Shown here: positions 28,665-37,481 of the stretch, in pieces | How the letters are laid out: every line of letters begins with the position of its first letter | How positions within the stretch are numbered: the stretch's first letter is position 1 | Source of the DNA: Mycobacterium sp. 4858 | Lineage (GTDB): Bacteria; Actinomycetota; Actinomycetes; Mycobacteriales; Mycobacteriaceae | DNA: 64,000 nt | NCBI RefSeq assembly: GCF_900240975.1 | Contig: NZ_LT968776.1 | Coordinates: forward strand, 868,001 to 932,000 | Direction of reading: 5' to 3' | Made by a program: the position numbers and the translations under genes | The notes under the pieces: generated by a model | Told to the model about the DNA's origin: nothing | Seen by the model: the letters and a program-made list of their open reading frames with translations, nothing else | Databases searched by the model: none

Positions 28665-29849
28665 TCAGTCGTGCGTTCGAGGATGCGGAGGTCCCGCGGC
28701 GGAAGGGCCTTTGGTCACCTGGTTGCGCGACGCGACCGCGCCGGCGATCGAGGCGGCGGCGATCGTCAGCAAGGCGCCGAACATCAGCGCGGAGGCTTCA
28801 CCGGCGACCAGCAGGTGTTCCTCGGTACCGATGGTGGCGGCGGCCACCGGCACGCCGAGCTGAGCCGCCGAGAGCACCGCCAGGGTGAACGGTTGGCCGA
28901 GCAACCTGCCCGCGCAATGCGCCAGCACGGCTCCGAGCCCCAGGCCCGCGCCGAGCAGGATGAGTTTCGGGTGGGCACCCAGCTCGCGCACCTGCAGCGA
29001 GGCGCCCAGCCAGACGAAGAACAGCGGGCTGAAAAACCCCTCGGTGATCCCGAACAGCTGGCGGGCCAGCCGTCGCGGTTCGCCGACCATGCCGAGCACC
29101 AGGCCCACCGCGAAGCCGGCGAGCATGACGGACACGTGCGTGCTGACGGCGAGCGCCGCCAGGGCGAACAGCACGATGAGGTTGGTCCGCAGTTCGAGCG
29201 CAAACCGGTGGTTCTCGGAGTAGACGTGCATGCGGCGCCGCCAGCCGCCGGCGTCGGATCGGCGCAACACCACATACAGCAGCACCGAGCAGCCGGCCAC
29301 CGCCAGCGCGCCCAGTGCGGCGGCGCCCGCATGCCGGAGGTCGATCACCAACGGCAGCAGGACGATACCGGCCGCGTCGGCGACCGCGATCTGCGCCGTG
29401 ACGGCAATGACCTGCGGCCCCCGCAGCCGCAGCGAGTCGATCACCGGCAGTGCCAGCGCCGCCGACGACGAGGCCATGAGGACCGCGTACATGGCCGTGT
29501 GGCCGGTCCCGAAGGCCGCCGCCAGCCCGGCGGCGAACGCCGCCGCGACGGCGCCGGCCAGCGCCGCCCGCGTGAGCGCCTGCGGTAGGGACGCGCGCAG
29601 CGTGCCGGCGCCGACCGGGACGTGCGTGCCCACGACGAACATGACCAGGGCGAAGCCGACGTTGGCGAGGAGCTGGAACGTCGGGTTGGTCACGTCGACG
29701 ACGTTCAAACCGGTCCGGCCGACGACGAGCCCCGCGATCAGCTCACCGATGACCACCGGTATCCGAAGGCGCGGCAGCGCGGCCAGCAGCGGACCGGCCA
29801 ACCCGATGGCCGTCAGCAGGGCCAGGGTGTGGAAGCCAAACCCCGGCAC
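28665..29849 (-). CDS. Cation/proton antiporter (CPA2, Kef/NhaP-like)
   Basis: A 394-residue membrane protein with about eleven to twelve hydrophobic segments. The N-terminal RIPVVIGELIAGLVVGRTGL is a CPA2 hallmark; VMASSSAALALPVID and VADAAGIVLLPLVID correspond to the ion-binding crossed helices, and TEGFFSPLFFVWLGASLQV is also typical. It lacks the cytosolic TrkA-N domain of KefB/C. It would exchange Na+ or K+ for protons. The GTG at 29849 has a poor ribosome site, so the start is uncertain by a few codons. Its last codons contain a DosR-like site facing the next gene. Confidence 0.87.
   Translation of the reverse strand: MPGFGFHTLALLTAIGLAGPLLAALPRLRIPVVIGELIAGLVVGRTGLNVVDVTNPTFQLLANVGFALVMFVVGTHVPVGAGTLRASLPQALTRAALAGAVAAAFAAGLAAAFGTGHTAMYAVLMASSSAALALPVIDSLRLRGPQVIAVTAQIAVADAAGIVLLPLVIDLRHAGAAALGALAVAGCSVLLYVVLRRSDAGGWRRRMHVYSENHRFALELRTNLIVLFALAALAVSTHVSVMLAGFAVGLVLGMVGEPRRLARQLFGITEGFFSPLFFVWLGASLQVRELGAHPKLILLGAGLGLGAVLAHCAGRLLGQPFTLAVLSAAQLGVPVAAATIGTEEHLLVAGEASALMFGALLTIAAASIAGAVASRNQVTKGPSAAGPPHPRTHD
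28705..28718 (-). promoter_or_regulatory. DosR-like box inside the 3' end of the antiporter gene
   Basis: GGGCCTTTGGTCAC overlaps the antiporter codons for NQVTKGPS and stands 128-141 bp before the small gene at 28577. A coding-region location makes it less certain. Confidence 0.4.
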
Positions 29850-29905
29850 GTCAGCGGTCCCCGCGCGCCAGCATCAGGACATTCTGCATTCTTCGGGGCG
29901 CGGTT

Positions 29906-31216
29906 CTAGGGATTGATCGTGTTGTCCCCGACCTGGCGTCCCCACACGTACTCGATCGCGTACGGCGATCCGGTATCGAGGTGGTTGTACGGCGCGATGC
30001 TGTTGCCAGTGTCCATCACCAATTCCGGTGCGGGCCACAGGTGGCGGGTGATGGGCTGCCAGCAGCCCGGGGCGCCCCCCGGCCCGCCGTGCGCGTTCAC
30101 CCGCGGCAGGTTCTCCGGGTAGGTGTACGGGTTGGGTGCGCCGCCGACCACGCCGGCCAGCCCGCCGACCAGGCTGGCGAGGGTGGCCACCGCCGACACC
30201 GGGTTGGCCAGCAACCCCAGCCCGGACAGCGCCTCGGTGTTCATGTTCAGCGAGTAGCCGTTGAACCCGCCTTCGGAGGCACCCGTCAGGGGCGCGGCGT
30301 CGTGGTAGTTGCGCAGCGTGCAGAAGATCGCGGGGCTGTAGGTGTCCAGCAGCTGGGCGCTGGGCACCAGGTCTTGGGCCCCGCGCGCCAGATACGGCCC
30401 ACCCCGGTTGAAGATGTCGGCGCCGGTGTTGCCGAACCCGGCCGCCGACAACAACGCCTGGTCCAAATCCTTCTGCTGCGCATTGATCGTGCGCGAGGTG
30501 ATCACCGCGTTGCTCAAAAAGTCCAGCAGATCCGGCGCCGCGTTGGCGTAGGTGTCACCCAACCCGGCCAACTGCTGAATGTCATGACGCGCCTGCGGCA
30601 TCTGCGGATTGACGTCATCGAGGATCGCGTTCGCGTTGACCACCGACTGCCCGAACTTGTCACCCAGCCCGGTCAACGCCTGCGCGGCCGCACTCAGCGT
30701 CAGATTCAGCTTGACCGGATCCACCTTCTCCGCGATCGAGGTGACGGTCTGGAACAGCGTGTTGATCTCGGTGGTCACCGACCGCGCGTCGATCACCGTG
30801 TGCGGGCTGAGTTTTTGCGGCGACGGATTCTTCGGGGTGGTCAGCGACACGTACTTGCCGCCGAACACCGTGGTCGCCTTGATATCGGCGTTCACGTTGG
30901 ACGGAATCAGCGACAGGTACCGCGGATAGACCTCCAGGGTGAACTTGGCGGCCGGCTTGCCATCGCGCACCGTCTCGGCGATGTTGCCCACCCGGCCGAT
31001 CTCCACCCCGTTGTAGGTGACCTTCGAACCCGGATCCATCACCAGCCCGGCCCGCGACGCCAACATCGTCAACTCGGTCTTCGGTGTGAAGCCGCCGCGG
31101 AACTGCACGTAGACCAGGGTGAAGACGAGGGCCAGGATCACCAGCACGGCGACGGCGATCCACCGGTACGGCGGGAGCCGCTGGGAATTGATCTGCACCG
31201 GGGAAGACGTGGTCAC
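29906..31216 (-). CDS. Orphan Mce-family protein (MceA-like)
   Basis: A 436-residue protein with an N-terminal membrane helix (about 18-40, WIAVAVLVILALVFTLVYV), an MlaD/Mce domain (FTPKTELTMLASRAGLVMDP, KVTYNGVEIGRVGNIAETV, FGGKYVSLTTP, about 45-130) and a long helical C-terminal part. In Mce complexes such subunits build a lipid-transport tunnel. Here there are no yrbE permeases or further mce genes nearby, so this one must join a complex encoded elsewhere or act alone. The GTG at 31216 follows AGGGG. No DosR box seen. A TetR gene lies 270 bp upstream on the same strand. Confidence 0.88.
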   Translation of the reverse strand: MTTSSPVQINSQRLPPYRWIAVAVLVILALVFTLVYVQFRGGFTPKTELTMLASRAGLVMDPGSKVTYNGVEIGRVGNIAETVRDGKPAAKFTLEVYPRYLSLIPSNVNADIKATTVFGGKYVSLTTPKNPSPQKLSPHTVIDARSVTTEINTLFQTVTSIAEKVDPVKLNLTLSAAAQALTGLGDKFGQSVVNANAILDDVNPQMPQARHDIQQLAGLGDTYANAAPDLLDFLSNAVITSRTINAQQKDLDQALLSAAGFGNTGADIFNRGGPYLARGAQDLVPSAQLLDTYSPAIFCTLRNYHDAAPLTGASEGGFNGYSLNMNTEALSGLGLLANPVSAVATLASLVGGLAGVVGGAPNPYTYPENLPRVNAHGGPGGAPGCWQPITRHLWPAPELVMDTGNSIAPYNHLDTGSPYAIEYVWGRQVGDNTINP

Positions 31217-31486
31217 CAGCGCCCCTCACCTCTGCGCCGCGTCCCGGTGCCGCGGCGAAACCTCCCCCTGTCAGGGGCTCTGTACACACATGCAATAACG
31301 AAGACCACAGGAATGTACCTTGGCGGCCGCTTTTCATGCGAACCGCCGTTCGCAGAATCACAGTCCGGCCGAGCGGACGAACCCGGCGGCGGCCGGACGG
31401 GGAAAATGGCGGTGCACCAATCCAATCGGCAAACGGCTCGCGCGCCCGTCAAAGATCAGTTGCCGCCGCGACGGGGATCCGACCGT
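31217..31486. other. Intergenic stretch between the Mce gene and the TetR gene
   Basis: No gene, box or hairpin that I can support. A short A/T-richer part (about 31275-31325) is the most likely promoter of the Mce gene. Confidence 0.4.
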
Positions 31487-32161
31487 CTAACCGGCGGCGC
31501 TCTCGCGATGGAAAACCGGGGCCTGCTGCACCGCAAGCGCCGTCCGCCGCCGCAGGAATTGATGAAAATACTCGCTGCGATCGGGCTGCAGGATTCCGTT
31601 CAGCAGCAGGGTCCAGCACTTCTGCACGTCGTGCAAGAACCGCTCCGGCTCGTCCAGACTGCTCGCTTTCCGCAGCCCCATGTGGACCGACAACATCATT
31701 CGCCCCACATCCTCGGGGGCACAGCCTTCGGCGATGTCGCCCTCACCGATGGCTTGTTCCACGACCGCGGCCAAGTCCTCGATCCATTGGTCGAACAGAC
31801 CCTGATGCGAACCCTCCGATTGGCCCGCCGACTCGATCAGGTTCAGCGCCGCCCGGAACCGATCCGACTTGATGTCTTGGACCGCTACCAGAAACGAGAA
31901 GTCGATCAGCGTCTCCAGCCCGGAAAGACCCCGGGTCAGCAGGTCCCGCACGGCGGCTGCCACCGCGGTGGTCTGTTCGTCGATGACCGCGAGTGCCAAC
32001 GCGTATTTCGACTTGAAATGGAAATACAGCGCGCCCTTGGTCAATTCGGCTTCGGCGAGAATGTCGTCGAGGCCCACCTCGTGATAGGGCCGGCGTGCGA
32101 ATTGATGGGAGGCCGCCCGAATGATCTGTCGGCGGGTCGCATCGGCGGAGGGGCCCGCCAT
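31487..32161 (-). CDS. TetR-family regulator, ScbR/ArpA-like
   Basis: A 224-residue repressor. The N-terminal helix-turn-helix region (RRQIIRAASHQFARRPYHEV, then GLDDILAEAELTKGALYFHF, KSKYALALAVID) is very close to the gamma-butyrolactone-receptor-like TetR subgroup of actinobacteria. The C-terminal ligand domain is of ordinary length. ATG at 32161. It probably controls the downstream orphan Mce gene or the divergent MalT-type regulator, because its only neighbours are these. The ligand is unknown, and mycobacteria are not known to make classical butyrolactones. Confidence 0.9.
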   Translation of the reverse strand: MAGPSADATRRQIIRAASHQFARRPYHEVGLDDILAEAELTKGALYFHFKSKYALALAVIDEQTTAVAAAVRDLLTRGLSGLETLIDFSFLVAVQDIKSDRFRAALNLIESAGQSEGSHQGLFDQWIEDLAAVVEQAIGEGDIAEGCAPEDVGRMMLSVHMGLRKASSLDEPERFLHDVQKCWTLLLNGILQPDRSEYFHQFLRRRTALAVQQAPVFHRESAAG

Positions 32162-32461
32162 GGCTAGGGCGTCCGCCCGGGGTACGTCACGGACGGCCGA
32201 GATACGCCGACCCGGGCCGTACCCGGTGCGGCTTCATCGGTGATGGTCGTCATGGCGTCGTGTGATTCGTCACGACAGTCGCCTCCCCGCGCCGGCAAAA
32301 CCAAGCGATCCAACGGTAGCCGCTCGAGCGGCGGTTTGGCGTCACCTCCACCCGTACTTCTGCTCCGGCTACCCGAATGGGTGGCGGAGTCTGGGGAACC
32401 GTCGGTGCGGCCCGGCTCACTACACTAAGCGCTACGTGAGACCCGGGCTCGAGGCGAGGCG
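32162..32461. other. Divergent intergenic region between TetR and LuxR-type regulators
   Basis: About 300 bp without a gene. Near 32419-32444 an imperfect inverted repeat (CTCACTAC ... GCTACGTGAG) lies just before the MalT-type start and could be an operator. No DosR box. Confidence 0.35.
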
Positions 32462-35206
32462 ATGGGGATGGCTACGGGAGCCCAACCGAGGCAGGTGGTG
32501 GCTACCAGGGTGCAATCCCCCGCCTACGACGACGGGTTGGTAGCCCGCGCGCGGCTCATCGAGCTGCTGCGGTCCGGCCGCGCCAAGCGGCTGGCGTTGA
32601 TCCACGCCCCGGCCGGGTTCGGCAAGACGACCCTGGCCGTGCAATGGCAGCGGGCGCTCCAGGCCGACGGGGTGCCGGTGGCGTGGCTCAGTCTGGACCG
32701 CGACGACAACGACGTGGTGTCCTTCCTGGCGCATCTCATCGAGGCGGTTCGGCGCGTCGAACCGTCGCTGGCCGCCAACCTGAGCGAGCTCCTCGAACAG
32801 CACACCGGCAACGCCCGGCGTTACGTGCTGGCCGAACTCGTCAACCGGATCGCCGAATACCGCCGACCGTTGGCGGTCGTGTTGGACGACTGGCACCTCA
32901 TCGAGAACGTCGACACCGCAGGGGCATTGGAGTTCCTCTTCGACGTCGGGTCCGACAATCTGCACCTGATCATCACCAGCCGGACCCGTGCGCCGGCCGT
33001 GGCCAAGCTGAAGGTGCGCAACCAGGTCATCGAGATCGACAGCGCGCAGCTGCGCTTCGACCGCGAAGAGTCCGCGGCATTCCTCGGCCTGAATGCCCTG
33101 GGGCTCAACGACGACGACGTGCGCCGACTGTGGTCGAGCACCGACGGCTGGGTCGCCGCCCTGCAACTGGCGACACTGTCGCTACGGAACAGCGAAGATC
33201 CCTCGGCGCTGATCGCCGCCTTCTCCGGCCGGCACAGTTCCATCGGTGACTACCTGGCCCAAAACGTGCTCAACGCGTTACCGGCCGACCTGCTCCGGGT
33301 CCTGCTGACCACCTCGATCTGCGATCGCCTCTGCGGCGAACTCGCTTCGGCGCTCACCGGTCAGCCCCGGGGGCAGTCGATCCTCGAAGAACTCGAGCGC
33401 CGCAACATGTTCCTGCGGCCCCTCGACGAAAACCGCGAGTGGTTTCGCTACCACCATCTGTTCGCCGACCACCTGCGCCGGCGACTGGAATGCGATCATC
33501 CCGAATGGGTAGTCGACCTGCACCGCACCGCGTCGGCCTGGTTCGCCGAGCGCGGGCTGCTCGGCGAGGCGGTGACGCACGCGATGGCCGCAGGTGATGC
33601 CGCCGGCGCGGTGGAACTGGTGGAACGCCAAGCCATGTCCCTGGTCGAACACAGCCGGATGGCCACCCTGCTCGGGCTGGTCAACAAGCTGCCGAAGACG
33701 TCGCTGGCCGGCAGGCCCAACCTGCAGATCGCCATCGCGTGGGCCCACTGCCTGCTGCACCGGGCCCCGGAGGTGCAGGTGGCGCTGAACCACGTTCGCT
33801 CCGCCCTGGCCCCGGCGGCCGATGACGTCAGCGCGGGCATACTCGGCGAGGCCGACGTGGTGCAGGCCTGCACCGACGTGTACGGCGATCGCATCGACCG
33901 CGCCGCCGCCCTCGTCGCGCCCTACCTGGTGGAGAACCCGCCATACCGGCCATTTCTGGTGGCCGTGTCCGCCAACATCGCCACCTTCGTCGACATCCAT
34001 ACCTTCGCCTATCAGAGCGCCCAGGCACGCCAGCGATGGGCCAACGCCTTTCACGAGACAGCGGGCGGCCCCTTCGCCGGCGTGTACGGGCGATGCTTCG
34101 CGGGCCTGGCCGCGTTCGCCCAACTCGACCTGACGACCGCCGAGAACCGCTACACGGAAGCCCTTGTGCTGGCCCGCAACGAAGCCGGCCCACATTCGCA
34201 CGCGGCCCGGCTGGCGGGGGCGCTGCTGGGCAGGCTGCATTACGAACGCGGTGAAATCGACACGGCCGAACGGCTGTTGGAACGGTGCCACGAGCTGGGC
34301 GCCGAGAGCGGTGTCGTCGACTTCATGATCGCGACCTACGGCACACTGGCCCGCATCAAGGTCCTGCGCGGGGACATCGATGACGCGATCTGCGTGTTGG
34401 ACGAGGGATACATTGCGGCCCAACACCTTTGTCTGCCCAGGCTGTCGGCCGCGCTCGACTACGAGTGCGTGCGTCTGCACCTCGCCTTAGGCGACACCCC
34501 CCGCGCGCAACACACCCTCGACCGCCGGGGCGGCGGCACACCGGACGGGGTGGACGGCATCGGCATGGCCACCCGGCACTACCGGCTCGGCATGCAGGCG
34601 CAAATCTGCTGTGCCGGAGGCGACTACGGCGCAGCCCACGATCTGCTGTCCCGGATACATCACGAAAGCGCCGCCGCCGGATGGCGTTACGCCGCGGCCG
34701 TCAGCACCATCGAACTGGCCCGGGTGCTTTGCCTGACCGGTGACACCGAAGCCGCGGCCGAAACGCTGGCGCCCGTGCTGCTCCTCGGCGCGGAGGCCGG
34801 ACTGCTGCGCACCATCGTCGACGCGGGGCCGGAGATCCTGAAAATCGTCGGCGCTCTTCGCGATGCCAGTCGCACCCGCCACTGGCCGGCCACGCTTCCC
34901 CAGGTCCCGCCCGAGTATCTCTCGCGATTGTTGGCCACCGCCCACGCCGACGCGAAGAACGCGGCCATCCCCGTTATCGCCCGCGCCGATGACCGCGCCC
35001 CGACGCCCGAGGAACCGCTGAACGCTCGCGAACTCGAGGTACTGCGGCTCCTGGACCGCGGCCTGTCGAACAAGCAGATCGCCCGCAATCTGGGGGTCAC
35101 TATCAACACGGTCAAGTGGTATCTCAAGGGCATCTACATCAAGCTGGGCGCCGCCAGGCGCGGGGAATCGGTCTCCGAGGCCAGGCGACGAGGGCTGCTG
35201 CCCTAA
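32462..35206 (+). CDS. MalT-type LuxR-family ATP-dependent regulator
   Basis: A 914-residue STAND regulator. The N-terminal NTPase has Walker A HAPAGFGKTTLAVQW and Walker B PLAVVLDDWHLIEN. A winged-helix segment follows (WFRYHHLFADHLRRRL), then a long TPR-like sensor region, then a C-terminal LuxR HTH (LNARELEVLRLLDRGLSNKQ, NLGVTINTVKWYLKGIYIKL). Members bind a small inducer and ATP, oligomerise and activate transcription. The ATG at 32462 is preceded by GAGGCGAGG; a second ATG two codons on is possible. It is divergent from TetR. A glutathione peroxidase gene follows 28 bp later and is a possible target. Confidence 0.92.
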   Translation: MGMATGAQPRQVVATRVQSPAYDDGLVARARLIELLRSGRAKRLALIHAPAGFGKTTLAVQWQRALQADGVPVAWLSLDRDDNDVVSFLAHLIEAVRRVEPSLAANLSELLEQHTGNARRYVLAELVNRIAEYRRPLAVVLDDWHLIENVDTAGALEFLFDVGSDNLHLIITSRTRAPAVAKLKVRNQVIEIDSAQLRFDREESAAFLGLNALGLNDDDVRRLWSSTDGWVAALQLATLSLRNSEDPSALIAAFSGRHSSIGDYLAQNVLNALPADLLRVLLTTSICDRLCGELASALTGQPRGQSILEELERRNMFLRPLDENREWFRYHHLFADHLRRRLECDHPEWVVDLHRTASAWFAERGLLGEAVTHAMAAGDAAGAVELVERQAMSLVEHSRMATLLGLVNKLPKTSLAGRPNLQIAIAWAHCLLHRAPEVQVALNHVRSALAPAADDVSAGILGEADVVQACTDVYGDRIDRAAALVAPYLVENPPYRPFLVAVSANIATFVDIHTFAYQSAQARQRWANAFHETAGGPFAGVYGRCFAGLAAFAQLDLTTAENRYTEALVLARNEAGPHSHAARLAGALLGRLHYERGEIDTAERLLERCHELGAESGVVDFMIATYGTLARIKVLRGDIDDAICVLDEGYIAAQHLCLPRLSAALDYECVRLHLALGDTPRAQHTLDRRGGGTPDGVDGIGMATRHYRLGMQAQICCAGGDYGAAHDLLSRIHHESAAAGWRYAAAVSTIELARVLCLTGDTEAAAETLAPVLLLGAEAGLLRTIVDAGPEILKIVGALRDASRTRHWPATLPQVPPEYLSRLLATAHADAKNAAIPVIARADDRAPTPEEPLNARELEVLRLLDRGLSNKQIARNLGVTINTVKWYLKGIYIKLGAARRGESVSEARRRGLLP

Positions 35207-35234
35207 TCGGTCGCATTGCGTTAGCGTCGTCGGC

Positions 35235-35723
35235 GTGACCCTCAACGACATCGCACTGACCACCCTCGATGGCCGGCCGACCACGCTGGCCGAATTGTCC
35301 GACGGCGCAACGCTGGTCGTGAATGTGGCCTCCAAGTGCGGACTGACCCCGCAGTACACGGCGCTGGAGAAGCTGGCGAAGGACTATGGTGACCGCGGCC
35401 TGACGGTCGTCGGCGTCCCCTGCAACCAGTTCATGGGCCAGGAACCGGGCACGGCCGAGGAGATCCGGGAGTTCTGCTCGACGACATACGGGGTGACGTT
35501 CCCGCTGCTGGCGAAGACCGACGTCAACGGCGATGACCGCCACCCGCTCTACGCCGAGCTGACGAAAGCCGCCGATGCCGCCGGCCAGGCCGGAGACATC
35601 CAGTGGAACTTCGAGAAGTTTCTCATCTCGCCCGGCGGTGAGGTGGTCCGCCGGTTCCGCCCCCGCACCGAGCCCGACGCCCCCGAAGTCATCAGCGCCA
35701 TCGAGGCCGTGCTGCCCCGTTAG
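35235..35723 (+). CDS. Glutathione peroxidase-family peroxidase
   Basis: A 162-residue thioredoxin-fold peroxidase: VVNVASKCGLTPQY with the peroxidatic cysteine (about C35, not selenocysteine), VGVPCNQFMGQEPGT with the conserved Gln, and IQWNFEKFLISPGG with the catalytic Trp and Asn. Bacterial members usually use thioredoxin-like donors rather than glutathione, which mycobacteria lack. The GTG at 35235 is the only sensible start. It stands 28 bp after the MalT-type regulator on the same strand. Confidence 0.92.
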   Translation: MTLNDIALTTLDGRPTTLAELSDGATLVVNVASKCGLTPQYTALEKLAKDYGDRGLTVVGVPCNQFMGQEPGTAEEIREFCSTTYGVTFPLLAKTDVNGDDRHPLYAELTKAADAAGQAGDIQWNFEKFLISPGGEVVRRFRPRTEPDAPEVISAIEAVLPR

Positions 35724-35754
35724 ACGGCGGCACGAACCTCCGAGGTCGGTGCGG

Positions 35755-35889
35755 CTAGCCGTCGGGCGGGCTCGCTGATTGATTTTCGCCGTCCCGATGC
35801 ACAAAACCGATCGAAACCGGCTCCGTTTCGCCCTCACAGATCGGGCAACGATGCTCGAGTGGCCGAAAGTCCTCCGTCGTGGAGTACAT
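35755..35889 (-). CDS. Possible small CxxC protein (44 aa)
   Basis: A 44-residue frame, MYSTTEDFRPLEHRCPICEG..., with one CPIC motif and an excellent AAGAAGGGG ribosome site before the ATG at 35889. The single CxxC could bind metal as a dimer. Against it: it is very short, runs opposite to its neighbours, and a DosR-like box lies inside its first codons. Doubtful but worth listing. Confidence 0.35.
   Translation of the reverse strand: MYSTTEDFRPLEHRCPICEGETEPVSIGFVHRDGENQSASPPDG
35857..35876 (+). promoter_or_regulatory. DosR-like box upstream of the DUF2267 gene
   Basis: TGGCCGAAAGTCCT (35860-35873) resembles the boxes at 12963 and 19257. It lies about 85 bp before a short leader frame at 35959 and about 157 bp before the DUF2267 ATG. 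Confidence 0.45.
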
Positions 35890-35958
35890 CGCCCCTTCTT
35901 TGCTTCGGTCGCACCGGAGCAATCTGGGAGCATTCAACATCGACCGTGGGAGGTCATC

Positions 35959-36015
35959 ATGTCGGGAGGCAGCGTCGCTCGCGTCAACATGCTGGTCACC
36001 TTCGTCCTCGACTAG
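35959..36015 (+). CDS. Possible 18-residue leader peptide
   Basis: An ATG at 35959 behind GGGAGG opens an 18-codon frame (MSGGSVARVNMLVTFVLD) that ends 14 bp before the DUF2267 start. The ribosome site is strong. It could be a translated leader or a translational coupler; no function is claimed. Confidence 0.3.
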   Translation: MSGGSVARVNMLVTFVLD

Positions 36016-36029
36016 AGCCGGAGGCAACC

Positions 36030-36461
36030 ATGTCAACGAAGACCAAGGTCACCGCGCTCGATCACGCAATCGATTCCGCGCACACCTGGATCAACGATGT
36101 CGCGAAGGAGTTCGAGACCGAGGATCGCGAGTTCGCCTACCGAGTCCTGCGGGCCTGGCTACATACCCTGCGTGATCGGCTCACTGTAGAGGCGAGCGCT
36201 CATTTTGCGGCACAGCTCCCCGACTTGATCAGGGGAATTTTCTACCAGGGATGGAACCCCGATGCCGTACCCGACAAGTACGACGCCCACGCTTACACCA
36301 TCCGGTTCGCGCGCGAGGCGAATATCGCCCCCGACGACGTTCGCAAAGCCGCTGCAGCCACGACCGCGGCCGCCTTGCACCATCTGCCGGTCGCCCAGAT
36401 CGACAAGGCCCTGGGTCAGCTCCCCATAGAAGTTCGCAAGATACTGCAACCCCAGCACTGA
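36030..36461 (+). CDS. DUF2267 protein
   Basis: A 143-residue helical protein: [56 protein letters not shown], then a repeat-like C-terminal half ending [15 protein letters not shown]. This is the DUF2267 family, common in stress regions of actinobacteria; biochemical function unknown. The ATG at 36030 follows GGAGG. It is followed 53 bp later by a Usp gene, with which it may be co-transcribed. A DosR-like box is about 157 bp upstream. Confidence 0.87.
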   Translation: MSTKTKVTALDHAIDSAHTWINDVAKEFETEDREFAYRVLRAWLHTLRDRLTVEASAHFAAQLPDLIRGIFYQGWNPDAVPDKYDAHAYTIRFAREANIAPDDVRKAAAATTAAALHHLPVAQIDKALGQLPIEVRKILQPQH

Positions 36462-36514
36462 ACTTCGCGCGTCATGCAATTTCTCATCGCCTAACGACAG
36501 ATACGGGGAAAAGA

Positions 36515-37402
36515 ATGCCGGGGCACGAAACCCATCGTGGCATCTTGGTCGGCGTTGACGGATCAGCCTCGTCGATGGCGGCGGTCGACTGGGCGGCTCG
36601 CGATGCTGCGATACGCAATGTTCCGCTCACACTCATGCACGTCATCGCACCGGTCGTCCCGGCGGTTGCGCCGTGGCCGGCGATCCCGATTCCTCAAGAC
36701 TATTTGGAGCACCAGGACGACAAAGCGCGACGAATTCTCGAAGACGCGCGCAAGGTGGTCGCCGACAGCACCGCCGACCATGGCCCGCCGTTCGTCTACA
36801 GCGTGGTGGTACATGGCCCCACCGTTTCCACGCTCGTCAACGAGTCCAAGATTGCGGACATGATGGTCGTGGGATGCCGGGGCGAAGGCGCGTTCAGCCG
36901 GGTCCCGTTCGGCTCGGCCAGCACCGGCCTTGTGAACTATGCGCATTGCCCGGTCGCGGTCGTCCATGATGAGGCCCCTCCGCGCCCGCAGGCGCCGGTG
37001 CTGGTGGGAATCGATGGTTCGGCCGCATCAAAACTGGCGGCGGAGATCGCCTTTGATGAGGCCTCTCGCCGGGGCGTGGAGTTGATGGCACTGCATGCGT
37101 GGTCGGACGTCAGCCTCTCGGAAGTGCCGGGTCTGGATCTCGAGATGATGGAAGTGCAGGCGCAACAGGCGCTGGCCGAGTGGCTCGCCGGATTTCAGGA
37201 GCGCTACCCCGATGTCGCGGTGCGACCTGTGGTGGTGCGCGATCAGCCGGCTCGCCAACTTATCGAGCACTCGGAGTCCGCACAACTCGTCGTCGTCGGC
37301 AGTTACGGTCGCGGCGGATTCGCCGGCATGCTGCTGGGCTCGGTGAGCACTGCCGTCGCGCGCGCGGCGCAATCGGTGGTGATCGTCGCCCGCGAGCCAT
37401 AG
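36515..37402 (+). CDS. Universal stress protein, full tandem type (Rv2005c/Rv2623-like)
   Basis: A 295-residue tandem Usp. Unlike the three others in this window, both halves keep the ATP-binding signature: [16 protein letters not shown] in the first and [16 protein letters not shown] in the second. Both halves also start with the VGVDGS / VGIDGS strand. This is the architecture of Rv2623, an ATP-binding, growth-regulating Usp of the DosR regulon. The ATG at 36515 follows GGGGAAA. A strong bidirectional hairpin terminator ends the unit at 37433-37462. Confidence 0.93.
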   Translation: MPGHETHRGILVGVDGSASSMAAVDWAARDAAIRNVPLTLMHVIAPVVPAVAPWPAIPIPQDYLEHQDDKARRILEDARKVVADSTADHGPPFVYSVVVHGPTVSTLVNESKIADMMVVGCRGEGAFSRVPFGSASTGLVNYAHCPVAVVHDEAPPRPQAPVLVGIDGSAASKLAAEIAFDEASRRGVELMALHAWSDVSLSEVPGLDLEMMEVQAQQALAEWLAGFQERYPDVAVRPVVVRDQPARQLIEHSESAQLVVVGSYGRGGFAGMLLGSVSTAVARAAQSVVIVAREP

Positions 37403-37432
37403 CGGTGTAGATTCACTCACTGTTGACACGAA

Positions 37433-37462
37433 GACGGCCCCGGAGTCTCCTCCGGGGCCGTC
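37433..37462. terminator. Strong hairpin terminator, probably bidirectional
   Basis: A perfect 13-bp stem (37433-37445 with 37450-37462, GACGGCCCCGGAG paired to its complement) encloses a 4-nt loop. It ends the Usp transcript and, read on the minus strand, lies 4 bp past the relic of the tRNA-fMet 3' end, so it was probably also the tRNA terminator before the two insertion elements arrived. Confidence 0.8.
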
Positions 37463-37466
37463 TCGC

Positions 37467-37481
37467 TGGTAGCGGGGACAG
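37467..37481 (-). repeat. 15-bp copy of the tRNA-fMet 3' end, outer
   Basis: TGGTAGCGGGGACAG, the reverse complement of the last 15 bases of tRNA-fMet including CCA. It borders element A on its left. Identical copies are at 38666-38680 and inside the tRNA at 39993-40007. Confidence 0.95.

Noticed and set aside
27690..32167. Long plus-strand open frames (27690-29588 and 29981-32167)
   Set aside because: Antisense to the Acg, antiporter, Mce and TetR genes; Arg/His/Gln-rich translations without domains.
35235..35723. Selenoprotein glutathione peroxidase
   Set aside because: The active-site position is an ordinary cysteine codon and no in-frame TGA or SECIS-like hairpin is seen.
36040..36056. 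GACCAAGGTCAC resembling a DosR box
   Set aside because: It lies within the first codons of the DUF2267 gene (KTKVTAL) and has no downstream start to serve.
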